A stretch of DNA of 64,000 bases from Algoriphagus lacus (lineage in GTDB: Bacteria > Bacteroidota > Bacteroidia > Cytophagales > Cyclobacteriaceae), in NCBI RefSeq assembly GCF_003583985.1, contig NZ_QXML01000002.1, forward strand, positions 522,064 through 586,063, in the 5' to 3' direction. The notes under the pieces were generated by a model. The model saw only the letters and a list, made by a program, of their open reading frames with translations, was not told the DNA's origin and ran no database searches. Shown piece by piece: positions 26,660 to 35,891 of the stretch. Within the stretch, counting starts at the first letter, position 1; each line of letters starts with the position of its first letter. The position numbers and the translations under genes were made by a program.

Positions 26660-27697
26660 ATGAAGCCTTGGTTCACCAAATACCTTTTCAGTTCTGTGGG
26701 CCTGGTGTTGCTGAGTTTTTTTATCTGGTTTTTTATTCCTGCGGAAAGCTTGGTCACCACGGATGAAAAGTGGAAGGGTGTCTGTTGGGTGGGAAGTCGC
26801 CAACCCCTTCAGGGAGGGGAGCTTCAGGCCTTAAAATCCACCGGGGCCAATGCCATCTCTCAAACACCTTTTGGTTGGCAGACGGACAAAAATTCCCCTG
26901 AAATCCGTTGGGATCTCAGCAATGAAAAAAAATGGTGGGGTGAAACCCCAGCTGGAATTCAGGTGACCTTGGATTCATCCGCTCAACACGGGATAATGAA
27001 TATGCTCAAGCCGCACCTCTGGGTACGCGGAAGTTGGCCGGGAGAAATCGAGATGAAAAATCCAGAGGACTGGAAGCGTTGGTTTGAGAATTACCGCGAA
27101 TTTATTTTGGATTATGCCCAACTGGCGGAAGAACTGAAAATGCCTATGCTTTGTGTTGGGACTGAACTTGAATTGACATCAGACCGGGAGAAGGAATGGA
27201 GGGAAATTATCGCAGAAGTCAGAAAAGTCTATTCCGGCAAACTCACCTATGCGGCCAATTTTACGGAGTTTGAGAAAGTAAAATTTTGGGATGCATTGGA
27301 TTATGTGGGTATACAGGCCTATTTTCCTTTGGCTTCCGATCATAGTCCTAATTTGGACGAGTTGAAAGTTTCCTGGGAAGGTCACCTCCCAAAAATTGAA
27401 AAGGTGATCAGGAAGTATAAAAAGCCAGTGATTTTTACAGAGATCGGCTATTGCAATACCGTCGATGCAGCCGTCGAGCCTTGGGTTTGGCCAAATGAAC
27501 GGAAGGAAATCCAATTCTCGGAGGAAGTCCAGGCCCTTTGTTACGAGGCGTTTTTTGAAACTGCCTGGAAAAAAGAATGGCTCGCCGGGGTGTTTTTTTG
27601 GAAATGGTATCCCGAACGACATGAGCGGGAACCTGACTTCACCCCGCAGGGAAAAGCTGCCGAAAAGGTGATGACACAGTACTTCTCTGCCTATTGA
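26660..27697 (+). CDS. GH113-like glycoside hydrolase (beta-mannanase family)
   Basis: A 345-residue TIM-barrel hydrolase with an N-terminal membrane anchor or uncleaved signal (about 8-27). The general acid/base is expected in LCVGTELELTS (the Glu of GTE) and the nucleophile in VIFTEIGYCN (the Glu of TEIGY), the pattern of GH113 endo-beta-1,4-mannanases. GVFFWKWYPE near the C-terminus is also typical. It ends the glycan operon; together with the CslA-like synthase it suggests a mannan-like product that is trimmed during export or remodelling. Substrate remains inferred. Confidence 0.82.
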   Translation: MKPWFTKYLFSSVGLVLLSFFIWFFIPAESLVTTDEKWKGVCWVGSRQPLQGGELQALKSTGANAISQTPFGWQTDKNSPEIRWDLSNEKKWWGETPAGIQVTLDSSAQHGIMNMLKPHLWVRGSWPGEIEMKNPEDWKRWFENYREFILDYAQLAEELKMPMLCVGTELELTSDREKEWREIIAEVRKVYSGKLTYAANFTEFEKVKFWDALDYVGIQAYFPLASDHSPNLDELKVSWEGHLPKIEKVIRKYKKPVIFTEIGYCNTVDAAVEPWVWPNERKEIQFSEEVQALCYEAFFETAWKKEWLAGVFFWKWYPERHEREPDFTPQGKAAEKVMTQYFSAY

Positions 27698-27900
27698 AAA
27701 TCAGATGCATCTGTGACTTTTGTCATGGATGTGAAAAGGGATTGGATATAGCTTTACTTCACTGAAAGGCGGATTGAGAGTATCAATTTCACCCAAAATT
27801 CAACCTCAAAAGTCATGAAATCCAACTTGCCGAAGTTGATTCAGTGAGATAATGAGTTGGCATGCGAGATTCCATATTGCCCATTGATAAAAAAAATCAT

Positions 27901-28113
27901 ATGAAAAAGAACGTAGGAAGTACAGACAAAATCATCCGATTGGTCATTGCCTTAGTTTTAGCCTGGTTGTATTATGCAGGGACTATTTCCGGAACATGGG
28001 GTATAGTCGCTCTGGTGGTGGCTGTGATTTTTTTGGTAACCAGCATGGTTAATTTCTGTCCACTTTATGCCATACTGGGGCTCAATAGTGCTCCAAAATC
28101 CAAATCGACATAA
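27901..28113 (+). CDS. DUF2892 (YgaP-like) small membrane protein
   Basis: A 70-residue protein starting at the ATG giving MKKNVGSTDKIIRLVIA; the 13 codons before it are unlikely to be translated. It has two membrane helices (about 12-28 and 36-54) and the FCPLYAILG end found in DUF2892 proteins. Function unknown; relatives are fused to rhodanese domains. A terminator follows. Confidence 0.85.
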   Translation: MKKNVGSTDKIIRLVIALVLAWLYYAGTISGTWGIVALVVAVIFLVTSMVNFCPLYAILGLNSAPKSKST

Positions 28114-28157
28114 ATCATAGAAGAATAATTGATAGTGCTTTCAAATTGAGGGAAAGG

Positions 28158-28184
28158 CCGGAGGCGATTGCTTCCGGTTTTTTT
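28158..28184 (+). terminator. Terminator after the DUF2892 gene
   Basis: CCGGAGGC (28158-28165) pairs with GCTTCCGG (28170-28177) with one G-T pair, followed by seven T. Confidence 0.8.
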
Positions 28185-28267
28185 ATACCCTTTCTGATTG
28201 GCGGTAGGGACTTTTTTGATTTTTTCACTAAATAGCTTCAGCAAACCCAAAAAAAGCACGAATTACT

Positions 28268-29674
28268 ATGAACCGAAGAAGAGAATTTTTGAAATCTACC
28301 GGATTGGCGGGGCTGGGCCTTTTTGGAGCCGGAAGCGCACTGGCGGGAGATTTTCAGACCTTGCCCATGGAGGCAAAATATGGGAATTCCAGAATCCAAT
28401 CCTTCAACATGTGTGGATTTTCCGCACCCAAAATTGAAACCGTACGGGTTGGGGTTGTCGGTTTGGGACAGCGAGGTCCCGGTGCTGTAACCCGATTAAG
28501 CAAAATCGAAGGTGTCGAGATCAAAGCACTTTGTGATCTTCTTCCCGAGCGTGCGGAAAAAGCTAAAAAATCACTGGAGGGAACTCCCCACAATCCGGAA
28601 CTATACTCTGGTAGTGTATATGCATGGAAAAAAATGTGTGAGCGTCCGGATCTGGATCTGATTTACATTGCCACTCCTTGGGATTGGCACGTACCTATGG
28701 CGGTCTATGCCATGGAGTCGGGAAAGCATGCTGCTGTGGAAGTACCCGCAGCCCGCACGCTGGATGAGTGCTGGCAGTTAGTAGAAACTTCCGAGCGCAC
28801 CAAAAAGCACTGCATGCAATTGGAAAACTGCTGCTATGATTTCTTCGAGCTAATGACCTTGAAAATGGCCCGCGAAGGATTCTTCGGAGAGGTATTGCAT
28901 GTGGAAGGAGCCTATATCCACGATTTGCTGGCTCATAATTTCCAGAAGGAGGGCGGCTATCAGGACATGTGGAGACTGAAAGAAAATTACAGAAACGGAA
29001 ATCTCTACCCGACTCACGGGCTTGGGCCAATCTGCCAAATCCTCAACATCAATCGAGGAGATCAAATGGAATATCTAACCTCAATGTCTTCCAATGATTT
29101 CCAAATGAAAGCAAGAGCGGAGGAACTTGCAGAGCAAGATCCTTTCTTCGGTTCGTTTGCTTCCAAGTCATACCGTGGAAATATGAATACCACTGTGGTC
29201 AAGACTAAACACGGAAAGACGATCATGATTCAGCACGACGTGACTTCACCCCGTCCCTATTCCCGATTGCATGTGGTCAGCGGTACAGAAGGGTTTGCTC
29301 AAAAATATCCTGAGCAAAAAGTATCCAAGGGACATAGCTGGATGAAGGAAGAGGAAATGAAAGATCTCCAAACCAAGTACACTCCGGAGATCGTTCAGAA
29401 AGTGGGCGAATTGGCCAAGCAGATAGGTGGCCACGGAGGAATGGACTTCATGATGGACTGGAGACTGATTGACTGCCTCAGAAATGGGCTTCCGCTCGAC
29501 CAGGATGTCTATGATGCGGCACTTTGGAGTTGCATTACACCGCTGAGCGAATGGTCTGTGGCTAACCGTTCCAATTCGATCGACGTGCCTGATTTCACAG
29601 CCGGTAACTGGAAAACCAACAAACCTGTTCCAATCACCTTAGCCGGCGGCGGAACAACAAAGGTTAGAGTATAA
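28268..29674 (+). CDS. GH109-like Gfo/Idh/MocA oxidoreductase with Tat signal
   Basis: A 468-residue protein with a twin-arginine signal (MNRRREFLKSTGLAGLGL), so it is exported folded with its cofactor. The NAD-binding Rossmann part starts with VRVGVVGLGQRGPGAV (about 59-74); EVPAARTLDECW and LENCCYDFFEL are family marks of the GH109 group, which hydrolyses alpha-N-acetylgalactosaminides by an NAD-dependent redox mechanism. The exact substrate is not certain. It converges on the DUF1080 gene, another member of redox-assisted sugar hydrolysis, across a shared terminator. Confidence 0.88.
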   Translation: MNRRREFLKSTGLAGLGLFGAGSALAGDFQTLPMEAKYGNSRIQSFNMCGFSAPKIETVRVGVVGLGQRGPGAVTRLSKIEGVEIKALCDLLPERAEKAKKSLEGTPHNPELYSGSVYAWKKMCERPDLDLIYIATPWDWHVPMAVYAMESGKHAAVEVPAARTLDECWQLVETSERTKKHCMQLENCCYDFFELMTLKMAREGFFGEVLHVEGAYIHDLLAHNFQKEGGYQDMWRLKENYRNGNLYPTHGLGPICQILNINRGDQMEYLTSMSSNDFQMKARAEELAEQDPFFGSFASKSYRGNMNTTVVKTKHGKTIMIQHDVTSPRPYSRLHVVSGTEGFAQKYPEQKVSKGHSWMKEEEMKDLQTKYTPEIVQKVGELAKQIGGHGGMDFMMDWRLIDCLRNGLPLDQDVYDAALWSCITPLSEWSVANRSNSIDVPDFTAGNWKTNKPVPITLAGGGTTKVRV

Positions 29675-29702
29675 AAAAAGGGAGGTTTTACCTCCCTTTT
29701 TT
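29675..29702. terminator. Bidirectional terminator between the GH109-like and DUF1080 genes
   Basis: AAAAGGGAGGT (29676-29686) pairs with ACCTCCCTTTT (29690-29700), 3-nt loop, with A and T runs on both sides. Confidence 0.85.
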
Positions 29703-30552
29703 AGTTTTCGGCTAAAGCCTGATTTACGGTTTCCCGGAGCTTTTTAGGATCGTCTTTTAATTTGGATAAATCCACCACAGCCACTCTTCTGAAATCGATC
29801 GGATGGCTTTCGCTTTGCAGGGAAATATAGCCTGACTTCAGCAGCATGCCGTCAATTTTGACTGCAGGATCCACAGGACTCACATTTCCGCCTCCGATTT
29901 GAGGCTTGTAATAGCTGAATACCGTATCTGCTCCCACCAAATGGTGGACTTCCTCATCACCCATTACGATGAAATTGGCGGTAACCCACTGATCCCCATG
30001 GTAAGTTTGTGATTTTGAGTTGATGCAATGCGGGGTGAAAAGCGTGTCTGCCAAGACTACATTGGTTCCAGGAGTGCAAAGGTTGCAGGTAGTCCGAGGA
30101 TCTTTGCCGTTTCCACCAAGGAACTGGGCCTCGATTGAAATCGGGAAATCCTGATCTTTGAGCATGGTATTCGGGTCTTGAGAGTGAAGCATGGCTCCGC
30201 TGTTTCTCAATGCCCATCCTTCTCCACCCGGACACTGCTCCCCGATAAATCGGTACTCCACTCGAAGGAGGTAGTAGGAAAATGGTTTTTTATAAAAAAT
30301 ATGTCCGTATTGACGGTCAAATTTTGTGTAGCCGTCGTAACGGACTTGCATCATGCCCTCGGCCACTCTGAAGGTGTTTGCGAAATTTTCACCGACTTCA
30401 TGGGTTCTGATTTTCACAGTCCAATCCTTCAGATCTTTTCCATTGAAAAGCTCTTCCCACTTAACTTTTTTACCGGAATGGATAGCATTGAATCCAAAAA
30501 TTCCTACTAGAAGTAATAGTGTCAAGGGAAGGTATAGGGCTGATTTTTTCAT
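29701..30552 (-). CDS. DUF1080 (3-keto-disaccharide hydrolase-like) protein
   Basis: A 283-residue exported protein. The start is the ATG giving MKKSALYLPLTLLLLVGIFG, which overlaps the upstream stop by 4 nt; an 11-codon longer frame is unlikely. After the signal anchor the DUF1080 jelly-roll domain starts with WEELFNGKDLKDWTVK and has GWALRNSGAMLH and IDFRRVAVVDL segments. The family includes 3-keto-disaccharide hydrolases acting on 3-oxo-glycosides made by Gfo/Idh/MocA-type enzymes. Two cysteines in CNLC are unusual. Translationally coupled to the upstream endonuclease/exonuclease/phosphatase gene. Confidence 0.87.
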   Translation of the reverse strand: MKKSALYLPLTLLLLVGIFGFNAIHSGKKVKWEELFNGKDLKDWTVKIRTHEVGENFANTFRVAEGMMQVRYDGYTKFDRQYGHIFYKKPFSYYLLRVEYRFIGEQCPGGEGWALRNSGAMLHSQDPNTMLKDQDFPISIEAQFLGGNGKDPRTTCNLCTPGTNVVLADTLFTPHCINSKSQTYHGDQWVTANFIVMGDEEVHHLVGADTVFSYYKPQIGGGNVSPVDPAVKIDGMLLKSGYISLQSESHPIDFRRVAVVDLSKLKDDPKKLRETVNQALAEN

Positions 30553-31343
30553 TGTTCTTCTTTTTTCATCCGAAGCACTGCCCATACCGGGTAATGGTCA
30601 GAAAATGGGAGAGGTAAGACTTTGTATTCGACCAGTTCAAATTTTCTTGAATCATACCAGATGTAGTCAATCCGTGCGCCATTTTCAGGAGTGCCATAGG
30701 TGACCATGGTAGAGTCAGACATTGCACCGGCCTCTTTCCAATGGGAAGGTATTCGCTGATATTCCGGAGAGTCAGGAGTAAAATTCAAGTCGCCAACCCA
30801 AATCACGGGCTTGTCCAAAGAATCCGCGTAAGACAAAATGGAGTCCAGTTGGGCGATCCGGTTTTCCTCAAATTCATGGCAGAGGTGGGTTCCTCCAAAG
30901 TAGAACTCTTCCATGGTTTTTAATTCCGCTTTCACCCAGGCGATTGACCTAGGCTCTCCTCCGGCAGGATTTGGGAGCTTGATAGTGTGGTATTTCGAGC
31001 CTTTTTTCACCAAAAGTCCCTCTCCATATCCGCCTTCCTCAAAATCCATTGCTTTTCCGAAGTATCCACGATAGCCGGTTTCTCTGGAGAGTTTGCTTAT
31101 GAAATCGAGCTTTTCCCCATAGATTGTTGCCGATCGCAACGTCATACTGTCGATTTCCTGTAGAGCAATTACCTCAGGTTGACGCTGAATTAGTAGATTG
31201 GCAATGTCCTGAAAATTGGGCGTTCCGGGCTTATCCGGCCGCTCCCCATGATAAACATTATAAGTAAGGATTTTGACATCCTGTGCTGATCCGGATAAAG
31301 CAAGGCAACAACTTGCAATCCAAGCGAAGAAAAATTGCTTCAT
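30549..31343 (-). CDS. Exported endonuclease/exonuclease/phosphatase-family protein
   Basis: A 264-residue protein; the second ATG (MKQFFFAWIASCC) gives a clean signal peptide ending at SGSAQ. The fold is the DNase I/sphingomyelinase-like EEP domain: LTYNVYHG (Asn), ALQEID (metal-binding Glu), GTHLCH, VGDLNFTP (Asp/Asn) and the final FSDHYPVWA (catalytic Asp-His). All catalytic residues are present. Substrate not determined: extracellular nucleic acid, phospholipid or inositol phosphate are all possible. It shares an operon with the DUF1080 gene. Confidence 0.88.
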   Translation of the reverse strand: MKQFFFAWIASCCLALSGSAQDVKILTYNVYHGERPDKPGTPNFQDIANLLIQRQPEVIALQEIDSMTLRSATIYGEKLDFISKLSRETGYRGYFGKAMDFEEGGYGEGLLVKKGSKYHTIKLPNPAGGEPRSIAWVKAELKTMEEFYFGGTHLCHEFEENRIAQLDSILSYADSLDKPVIWVGDLNFTPDSPEYQRIPSHWKEAGAMSDSTMVTYGTPENGARIDYIWYDSRKFELVEYKVLPLPFSDHYPVWAVLRMKKEEQ

Positions 31344-31566
31344 TCCCAAATGTATCAAATTGTAATTTACTCAAGTAAGCAAATTTGATGAAGAGACAAG
31401 AAAATCTGCTTTTCTGGGTGTGGGTAAAAGGAAATTCGAGTTTTGGAATTCGGGGTTTGGGGCCTGAGAAAAATCATGGTTTTACTTAATTAAAAAGGTA
31501 ACCTTTAGTCAATGGTTTTGGTGATTGTTTATCATTGGAATTAAGAGGAACTAATACGAATACGAA

Positions 31567-33171
31567 ATGAAGATTTTAAAAATTTTTGGCATTCTGGCAG
31601 TGATTTTTTTAGCCTTGCTTGGGTTTGGGATATACTGGGGCAAGAATTGGGTCTACCAAAATCTCGAATCGGTAATCAATGCCAAGCCTGACCGAAAGTA
31701 TGATTTCACCTTTGACAAGGTTGAATTCAGTTTGCTCCAAAAGGTTATCCTGATTTCAGAAGTGAAAATTACGCCAGTCGGTGACCAGAAGGGGGTTTTC
31801 GTAGAGGGAAAAGTCGCCCAGGTCTTCCTCAATAAATTCAGTCTGTACCAGCTTTTCATGGAAAAAGACATCCAAATCAGGGAATTGATGTTTTCCCAGC
31901 CTGAATTTGTGATCCATATCCCTTTGGAGAATCCCGAAGAGGAAAAAGCAGGGGAAGCGATGAAAAGTCTATTCGGAGATATTTTGTCCAGAGGAGGAAT
32001 CGAAAACTTTGAGTTGGGTCAAGCCAGTGCGGTGATTCTCTTGGGAGAAGAAAAAATCGGAAGTTTCAGCGACTTTAATCTGGTTGCCAATGACCTTCGG
32101 ACGGATTCTTTGAAATGGAGCTATCCAATTCCTTTTGATTATGGGAGGATTTTTATGTCCATGGACAGTTTGGATTATCGATTGCCTAATGGACAGCAAT
32201 TGAAAGCTGGAATGATCATCTTTGATACCAATACCCAACAATTCAAGATGAATGACCTTTCACTGAAGTACATCGCAGGGATTAGGGAGGCTTCCAAAAA
32301 GATGGAATTTCAGAATGATTTGATTGATTTTGAGTTGGATTCCTTGGTGTTTTCAGGTTTGGAAGCCAACAGTAATTTGTATTCTGATCTGGATGTCAGA
32401 GCAAGAAAGCTTGAGGTTGCCGGATTGATTTTGGAAGACTACAGAAATAAAGATCTTCCCAGACCCAAGGATGAAATTAAGCCTCTTTTTCAGGGAATGG
32501 TTAAAAAAATATCCGTCCCTCTCAAATTGGATACGCTAAGGATTACAAACGGAGCGATCGCTTACGGCGAGTCTGTTCCCGGTAAAAACGATTATTGGAA
32601 TCTCCATATCGATCATCTGAACGGCGACATTGTCAATATCACGACGATTGATGCGTATCAGAAAAGCTTCGAACATTTCGATGGAAATTTTACTGGGAAA
32701 GTCGAAGGAAGTGGCTCTCTGAAAATCAATCTGAAAGTCCCTTACGATAAGGATGAATTTGATATGGAAGTTGATTTTACCAATTTCCCCATGCCCAAGG
32801 TGAATGAAATTCTCAAACCCATCATGAACGGGGATATTGTCACCGGCGATTTGGTCAAGATGAACTTGAAAATTCACGGAGATCCCAAGAAGTCAACCAA
32901 TACCTTTAGGTTTGACTACACCAATTTAAAAATGGAACTTTTCAAAAAGGGGGAACAGAAGAAGAACAGATTCCTTTCTTCCGTGGCCAATGTAGCCCTC
33001 AACACTTCCAATTTGCCCGGAGAGAAAAAATACCTTACGGCAAATTATACCGTGGCGAGAAATCCAAACCGGGGACCATTTTACCTCCTATGGCAAAGTA
33101 CTAAGGAAGGAATGATGAAAATTGTGCCGGGCGGGGCGGTCAAGGAAATCCTCAGTGGCCAGGAAAAATAA
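31567..33171 (+). CDS. AsmA-like/DUF748-type envelope protein
   Basis: A 534-residue protein with one N-terminal membrane anchor (about 4-24) and a long periplasmic beta-rich body of repeated amphipathic strands. Features are the FDKVEFSLLQKVILISEVKI start typical of AsmA/TamB-like repeats and, near residue 405, the DGDIVTGDL-type segment. AsmA-like proteins span the periplasm and are linked to phospholipid transport to the outer membrane; that role is inferred here. Single-gene unit with its own terminator. Confidence 0.78.
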   Translation: MKILKIFGILAVIFLALLGFGIYWGKNWVYQNLESVINAKPDRKYDFTFDKVEFSLLQKVILISEVKITPVGDQKGVFVEGKVAQVFLNKFSLYQLFMEKDIQIRELMFSQPEFVIHIPLENPEEEKAGEAMKSLFGDILSRGGIENFELGQASAVILLGEEKIGSFSDFNLVANDLRTDSLKWSYPIPFDYGRIFMSMDSLDYRLPNGQQLKAGMIIFDTNTQQFKMNDLSLKYIAGIREASKKMEFQNDLIDFELDSLVFSGLEANSNLYSDLDVRARKLEVAGLILEDYRNKDLPRPKDEIKPLFQGMVKKISVPLKLDTLRITNGAIAYGESVPGKNDYWNLHIDHLNGDIVNITTIDAYQKSFEHFDGNFTGKVEGSGSLKINLKVPYDKDEFDMEVDFTNFPMPKVNEILKPIMNGDIVTGDLVKMNLKIHGDPKKSTNTFRFDYTNLKMELFKKGEQKKNRFLSSVANVALNTSNLPGEKKYLTANYTVARNPNRGPFYLLWQSTKEGMMKIVPGGAVKEILSGQEK

Positions 33172-33192
33172 AAAGCCGGGATTCCGGCTTTT
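33171..33192. terminator. Terminator between the AsmA-like and coiled-coil genes
   Basis: AAAAGCCGG (33171-33179) pairs with CCGGCTTTT (33184-33192), loop GATT. It starts at the last base of the plus-strand stop and lies just past the minus-strand stop, so it can serve both. Confidence 0.8.
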
Positions 33193-33196
33193 CCCT

Positions 33197-33481
33197 TTAG
33201 TCAAAGAGTCTACCCAAGTGGGTGAATCCTTCTTTGAACGACCTGAGTGAATCTCCAAGTACGTCTTTCACTTCCTCCCATTTTTCCTCTGCCTTGTCTT
33301 CCATGGAGTCAAGTTTAGCCTCCAATTCATCCTTTTTAGCTTTCATCGCAGCCATCTTTTGGTCAAAATCCTCTCTAAGATCAGCTGAGATTGAACTTCT
33401 TTTTGACTGTAATTCCTGAAGTTTTGCTTTTGCATCGGCCAAGGCTTCCAAGGCTTTTGCTTTTATTTCTTCTTTTTTCAT
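33197..33481 (-). CDS. Small coiled-coil protein
   Basis: A 94-residue, highly charged protein (Lys/Glu/Ala-rich) predicted to be one long helix or coiled coil from about residue 2 to 80, with a short C-terminal part (GFTHLGRLFD). No signal peptide or membrane segment. It resembles small YtxH/apolipoprotein-like helical proteins only in composition; function unknown. It has a sensible ATG and a terminator, so it is probably a real gene. Confidence 0.75.
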   Translation of the reverse strand: MKKEEIKAKALEALADAKAKLQELQSKRSSISADLREDFDQKMAAMKAKKDELEAKLDSMEDKAEEKWEEVKDVLGDSLRSFKEGFTHLGRLFD

Positions 33482-33737
33482 TTGAAAAATGGATTTGTTG
33501 ATTCCTTTAAGTTAGCCAAATAACGCATCATTTTCTCACGAAAAGCCAATTGTTAATCAGATGGTTACGGCTAATGGACTACAGATGTAGGTTTCAGTGA
33601 TGTTCAAATCCAAAATCAGATCTTTCTAAAACAGGAATTTTGAGATGAAAAATTATTTTAAGCTTCCCTTTATGAGATGTAGGATATGTTCTGTTAACCT
33701 CCTATTTTTCATTAAATCATTCAACCAAATTTACCTT

Positions 33738-35141
33738 ATGAGAAAACTTTATTCTGCGCTGTCTTTTTCTGCCTTGTTGGGCATGGCAGCGTCCTGTTCG
33801 GACATCATCGAAAATGATGTAGCAGTAAGCGACGCCACCGAGCGTGTGCTTCAGGAGAATTATGTGCCAGGCCAACTTTTGATTAAGTACAAGACTAGCC
33901 AGGCAGGATCCAGATTGTCCCAGGATATTCTTGCAATGATTCAGGCCAATGTTGTGGAAGAAATCACCACCGGAGCTATGGAATTGGCCAATGCAAGAAA
34001 AGGCGGGGAGTCCGGAGACCTTTTACTTGTTGAGTCAAGACTGGGTACCATGGAAGCCATCGAGCGTCTTCGCAACATGCCTGAGATTGAGTATGCTGAG
34101 CCAAACTGGATTTATCAGCACTATGCGACTTCAAATGACCCCTATTTCTTAAATAGCCAACTTTGGGGAATGTATGGATCTAGTACTTCTCCAGCCAATC
34201 AATTTGGTACTGGAGCTGCTACAGCTTGGGCTGCTAATAAGATTGGATCTTCTGCAGTTTACATCGGAATCATCGACGAAGGCTACATGTTCAATCACGA
34301 AGACCTTGTTGATAATGCCGGCACCAACCCCGGTGAAATTGTCAATAATGGAGTAGACGACGACGGCAACGGTTTAATAGACGATATCTACGGCTGGGAT
34401 TTCGCCGGAAACAACAGTTCATTGTTTGACGGAACAGGTGATGACCACGGTACTCACGTAGCCGGAACTATCGGAGGAAAAGGTGGAAATACAAAAGGAG
34501 TTGCAGGTGTCGTTTGGAACGTAAAAATGATTGGTGCTAAATTCCTTGGAAGCCAAGGTGGAACCACCGCCAATGCAATCAAGGCAGTGGATTATTTCAC
34601 AGACTTGAAGACCCGTCATAATTTGAATATCGTGGCTACCAATAACTCCTGGGGTGGCGGAGGATTCTCCCAGGCCCTGAAAGATGCGATTGACCGTGCA
34701 AATAATGCTGGTATCTTGTTCATTGCTGCTGCCGGTAACTCAGCCTCAAACAATGACGTCACTGCAAGCTATCCATCAGGATATTCTTCTGCCAACATCA
34801 TTGCGGTTGCTTCTATCACTAGTACCGGTGGATTATCTTCCTTCTCTCAGTACGGTGCAACTACCGTAGATATCGGAGCTCCGGGTTCTGGAATCTGGTC
34901 TACGGTACCTGTTGCCGTAGGAAAAGGTAAAAATGCCACCATTGGTTCAGGATATGCCAGCTACAACGGTACCTCCATGGCTACTCCGCACGTGACGGGT
35001 GCTGCTGCCTTGTATGCTTCTTTAAATCCAAATGCGACAGCTGCCCAAATCAAAACTGCTATCATGAGCGCTGCTACTCCAACCGCTTCACTTGCAGGAA
35101 AAACAGTAACCGGAGGAAGATTGAACGTTACAACCTTTTAA
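33738..35141 (+). CDS. S8-family serine peptidase (subtilase), lipoprotein
   Basis: A 467-residue protein. The start is the ATG giving MRKLYSALSFSALLGMAASC with lipid site Cys20; the 31 codons upstream are leader. A fervidolysin-like propeptide (about 40-130, YVPGQLLIKYK and IEYAEPNW) precedes the catalytic domain: Asp180 in GIIDEGY, His237 in DDHGTHVAG, Asn334 in AAGNS and Ser413 in NGTSMATPH. The Asp motif reads D-E-G instead of the usual D-S/T-G. A Ca-binding-like loop VNNGVDDDGNGLIDD (about 202-216) sits after the Asp. No C-terminal sorting domain is present, so it is lipid-anchored. Own terminator. Confidence 0.93.
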   Translation: MRKLYSALSFSALLGMAASCSDIIENDVAVSDATERVLQENYVPGQLLIKYKTSQAGSRLSQDILAMIQANVVEEITTGAMELANARKGGESGDLLLVESRLGTMEAIERLRNMPEIEYAEPNWIYQHYATSNDPYFLNSQLWGMYGSSTSPANQFGTGAATAWAANKIGSSAVYIGIIDEGYMFNHEDLVDNAGTNPGEIVNNGVDDDGNGLIDDIYGWDFAGNNSSLFDGTGDDHGTHVAGTIGGKGGNTKGVAGVVWNVKMIGAKFLGSQGGTTANAIKAVDYFTDLKTRHNLNIVATNNSWGGGGFSQALKDAIDRANNAGILFIAAAGNSASNNDVTASYPSGYSSANIIAVASITSTGGLSSFSQYGATTVDIGAPGSGIWSTVPVAVGKGKNATIGSGYASYNGTSMATPHVTGAAALYASLNPNATAAQIKTAIMSAATPTASLAGKTVTGGRLNVTTF

Positions 35142-35163
35142 TTGATCAGTCTCCCATAAATGG

Positions 35164-35190
35164 AAAGAGCCCCAATCGGGGCTCTTTTTT
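35164..35190. terminator. Terminator between the subtilase and paiB-like genes
   Basis: AAAGAGCCCC (35164-35173) pairs with GGGGCTCTTT (35178-35187), loop AATC, followed by more T; usable from both sides. Confidence 0.85.
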
Positions 35191-35192
35191 GT

Positions 35193-35813
35193 TTACAGCG
35201 GTCTTCGTTTACGCATTTCTTCAGATACTTCTTTATCCAGAGGAAAGGGACTTTCATCCAGTTTTTTCACAATGTTGTGATAATTGACATCGTCCCGGTT
35301 TTGGGAAAGCTTGGCACTCGCCTGCACCTCTTCGATTTTGATTTTAAAGCCTACCAATGCCCGAACTTGACTTTCCACATAAGCTGGACTCATCGTTTCC
35401 ACATGCACCCGGTTTGGACGCCCATGCTCGTACACATCCACCAAAGTTTTGAGGTGATGCATCAGTTCTTCCCCTTCGATAATTCTGATTTTCCCGTACA
35501 CGTGCACGGCCAAGTAATTCCAGGTTGGGACATTCTCGTGATTGTACCAAGAGGATGAGATGTAGGCATGCGGCCCCTGAAAAATGACCAAAACATCTCC
35601 GTTTTCAGGAAGGGACTTCCATTGAATATTGGCTTTGGCAAGGTGCCCATGGAGGACAGGGTCACCACTTGAGTTTTTATCCAGGACAAAAGGGAGATGG
35701 GTAGCCCAAGGCCTTCCTTCCACTTGGCTTACCAGCGTTGCAAAGGCATTTTTCTTCAAAAAATCTATGATCTCGGGTTCTTCTTCCCAGTTGTTTTTTG
35801 GATGGATGTACAT
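35193..35813 (-). CDS. PaiB-like FMN-binding protein
   Basis: A 206-residue protein of the PaiB family, a split-barrel FMN-binding fold described as a negative regulator in Bacillus; the actual activity in Bacteroidota may be that of a flavin-binding enzyme. Marks: MYIHPKNNWEEEPEIIDFLKKNAFATLVS at the N-terminus (only partly quoted in family terms), THLPFVLD, GHLAKANIQW and FQGPHAYISSSWY. Length is normal. It follows pldA on the same strand with a 78-nt gap. Confidence 0.88.
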   Translation of the reverse strand: MYIHPKNNWEEEPEIIDFLKKNAFATLVSQVEGRPWATHLPFVLDKNSSGDPVLHGHLAKANIQWKSLPENGDVLVIFQGPHAYISSSWYNHENVPTWNYLAVHVYGKIRIIEGEELMHHLKTLVDVYEHGRPNRVHVETMSPAYVESQVRALVGFKIKIEEVQASAKLSQNRDDVNYHNIVKKLDESPFPLDKEVSEEMRKRRPL

Positions 35814-35891
35814 GTTGATGTGGGATTTTTTTAAAAGCTAAAGTAGTACTTACGGCATTCCCTTTTTCAGGGTTAATCCCAATTTTGATAC

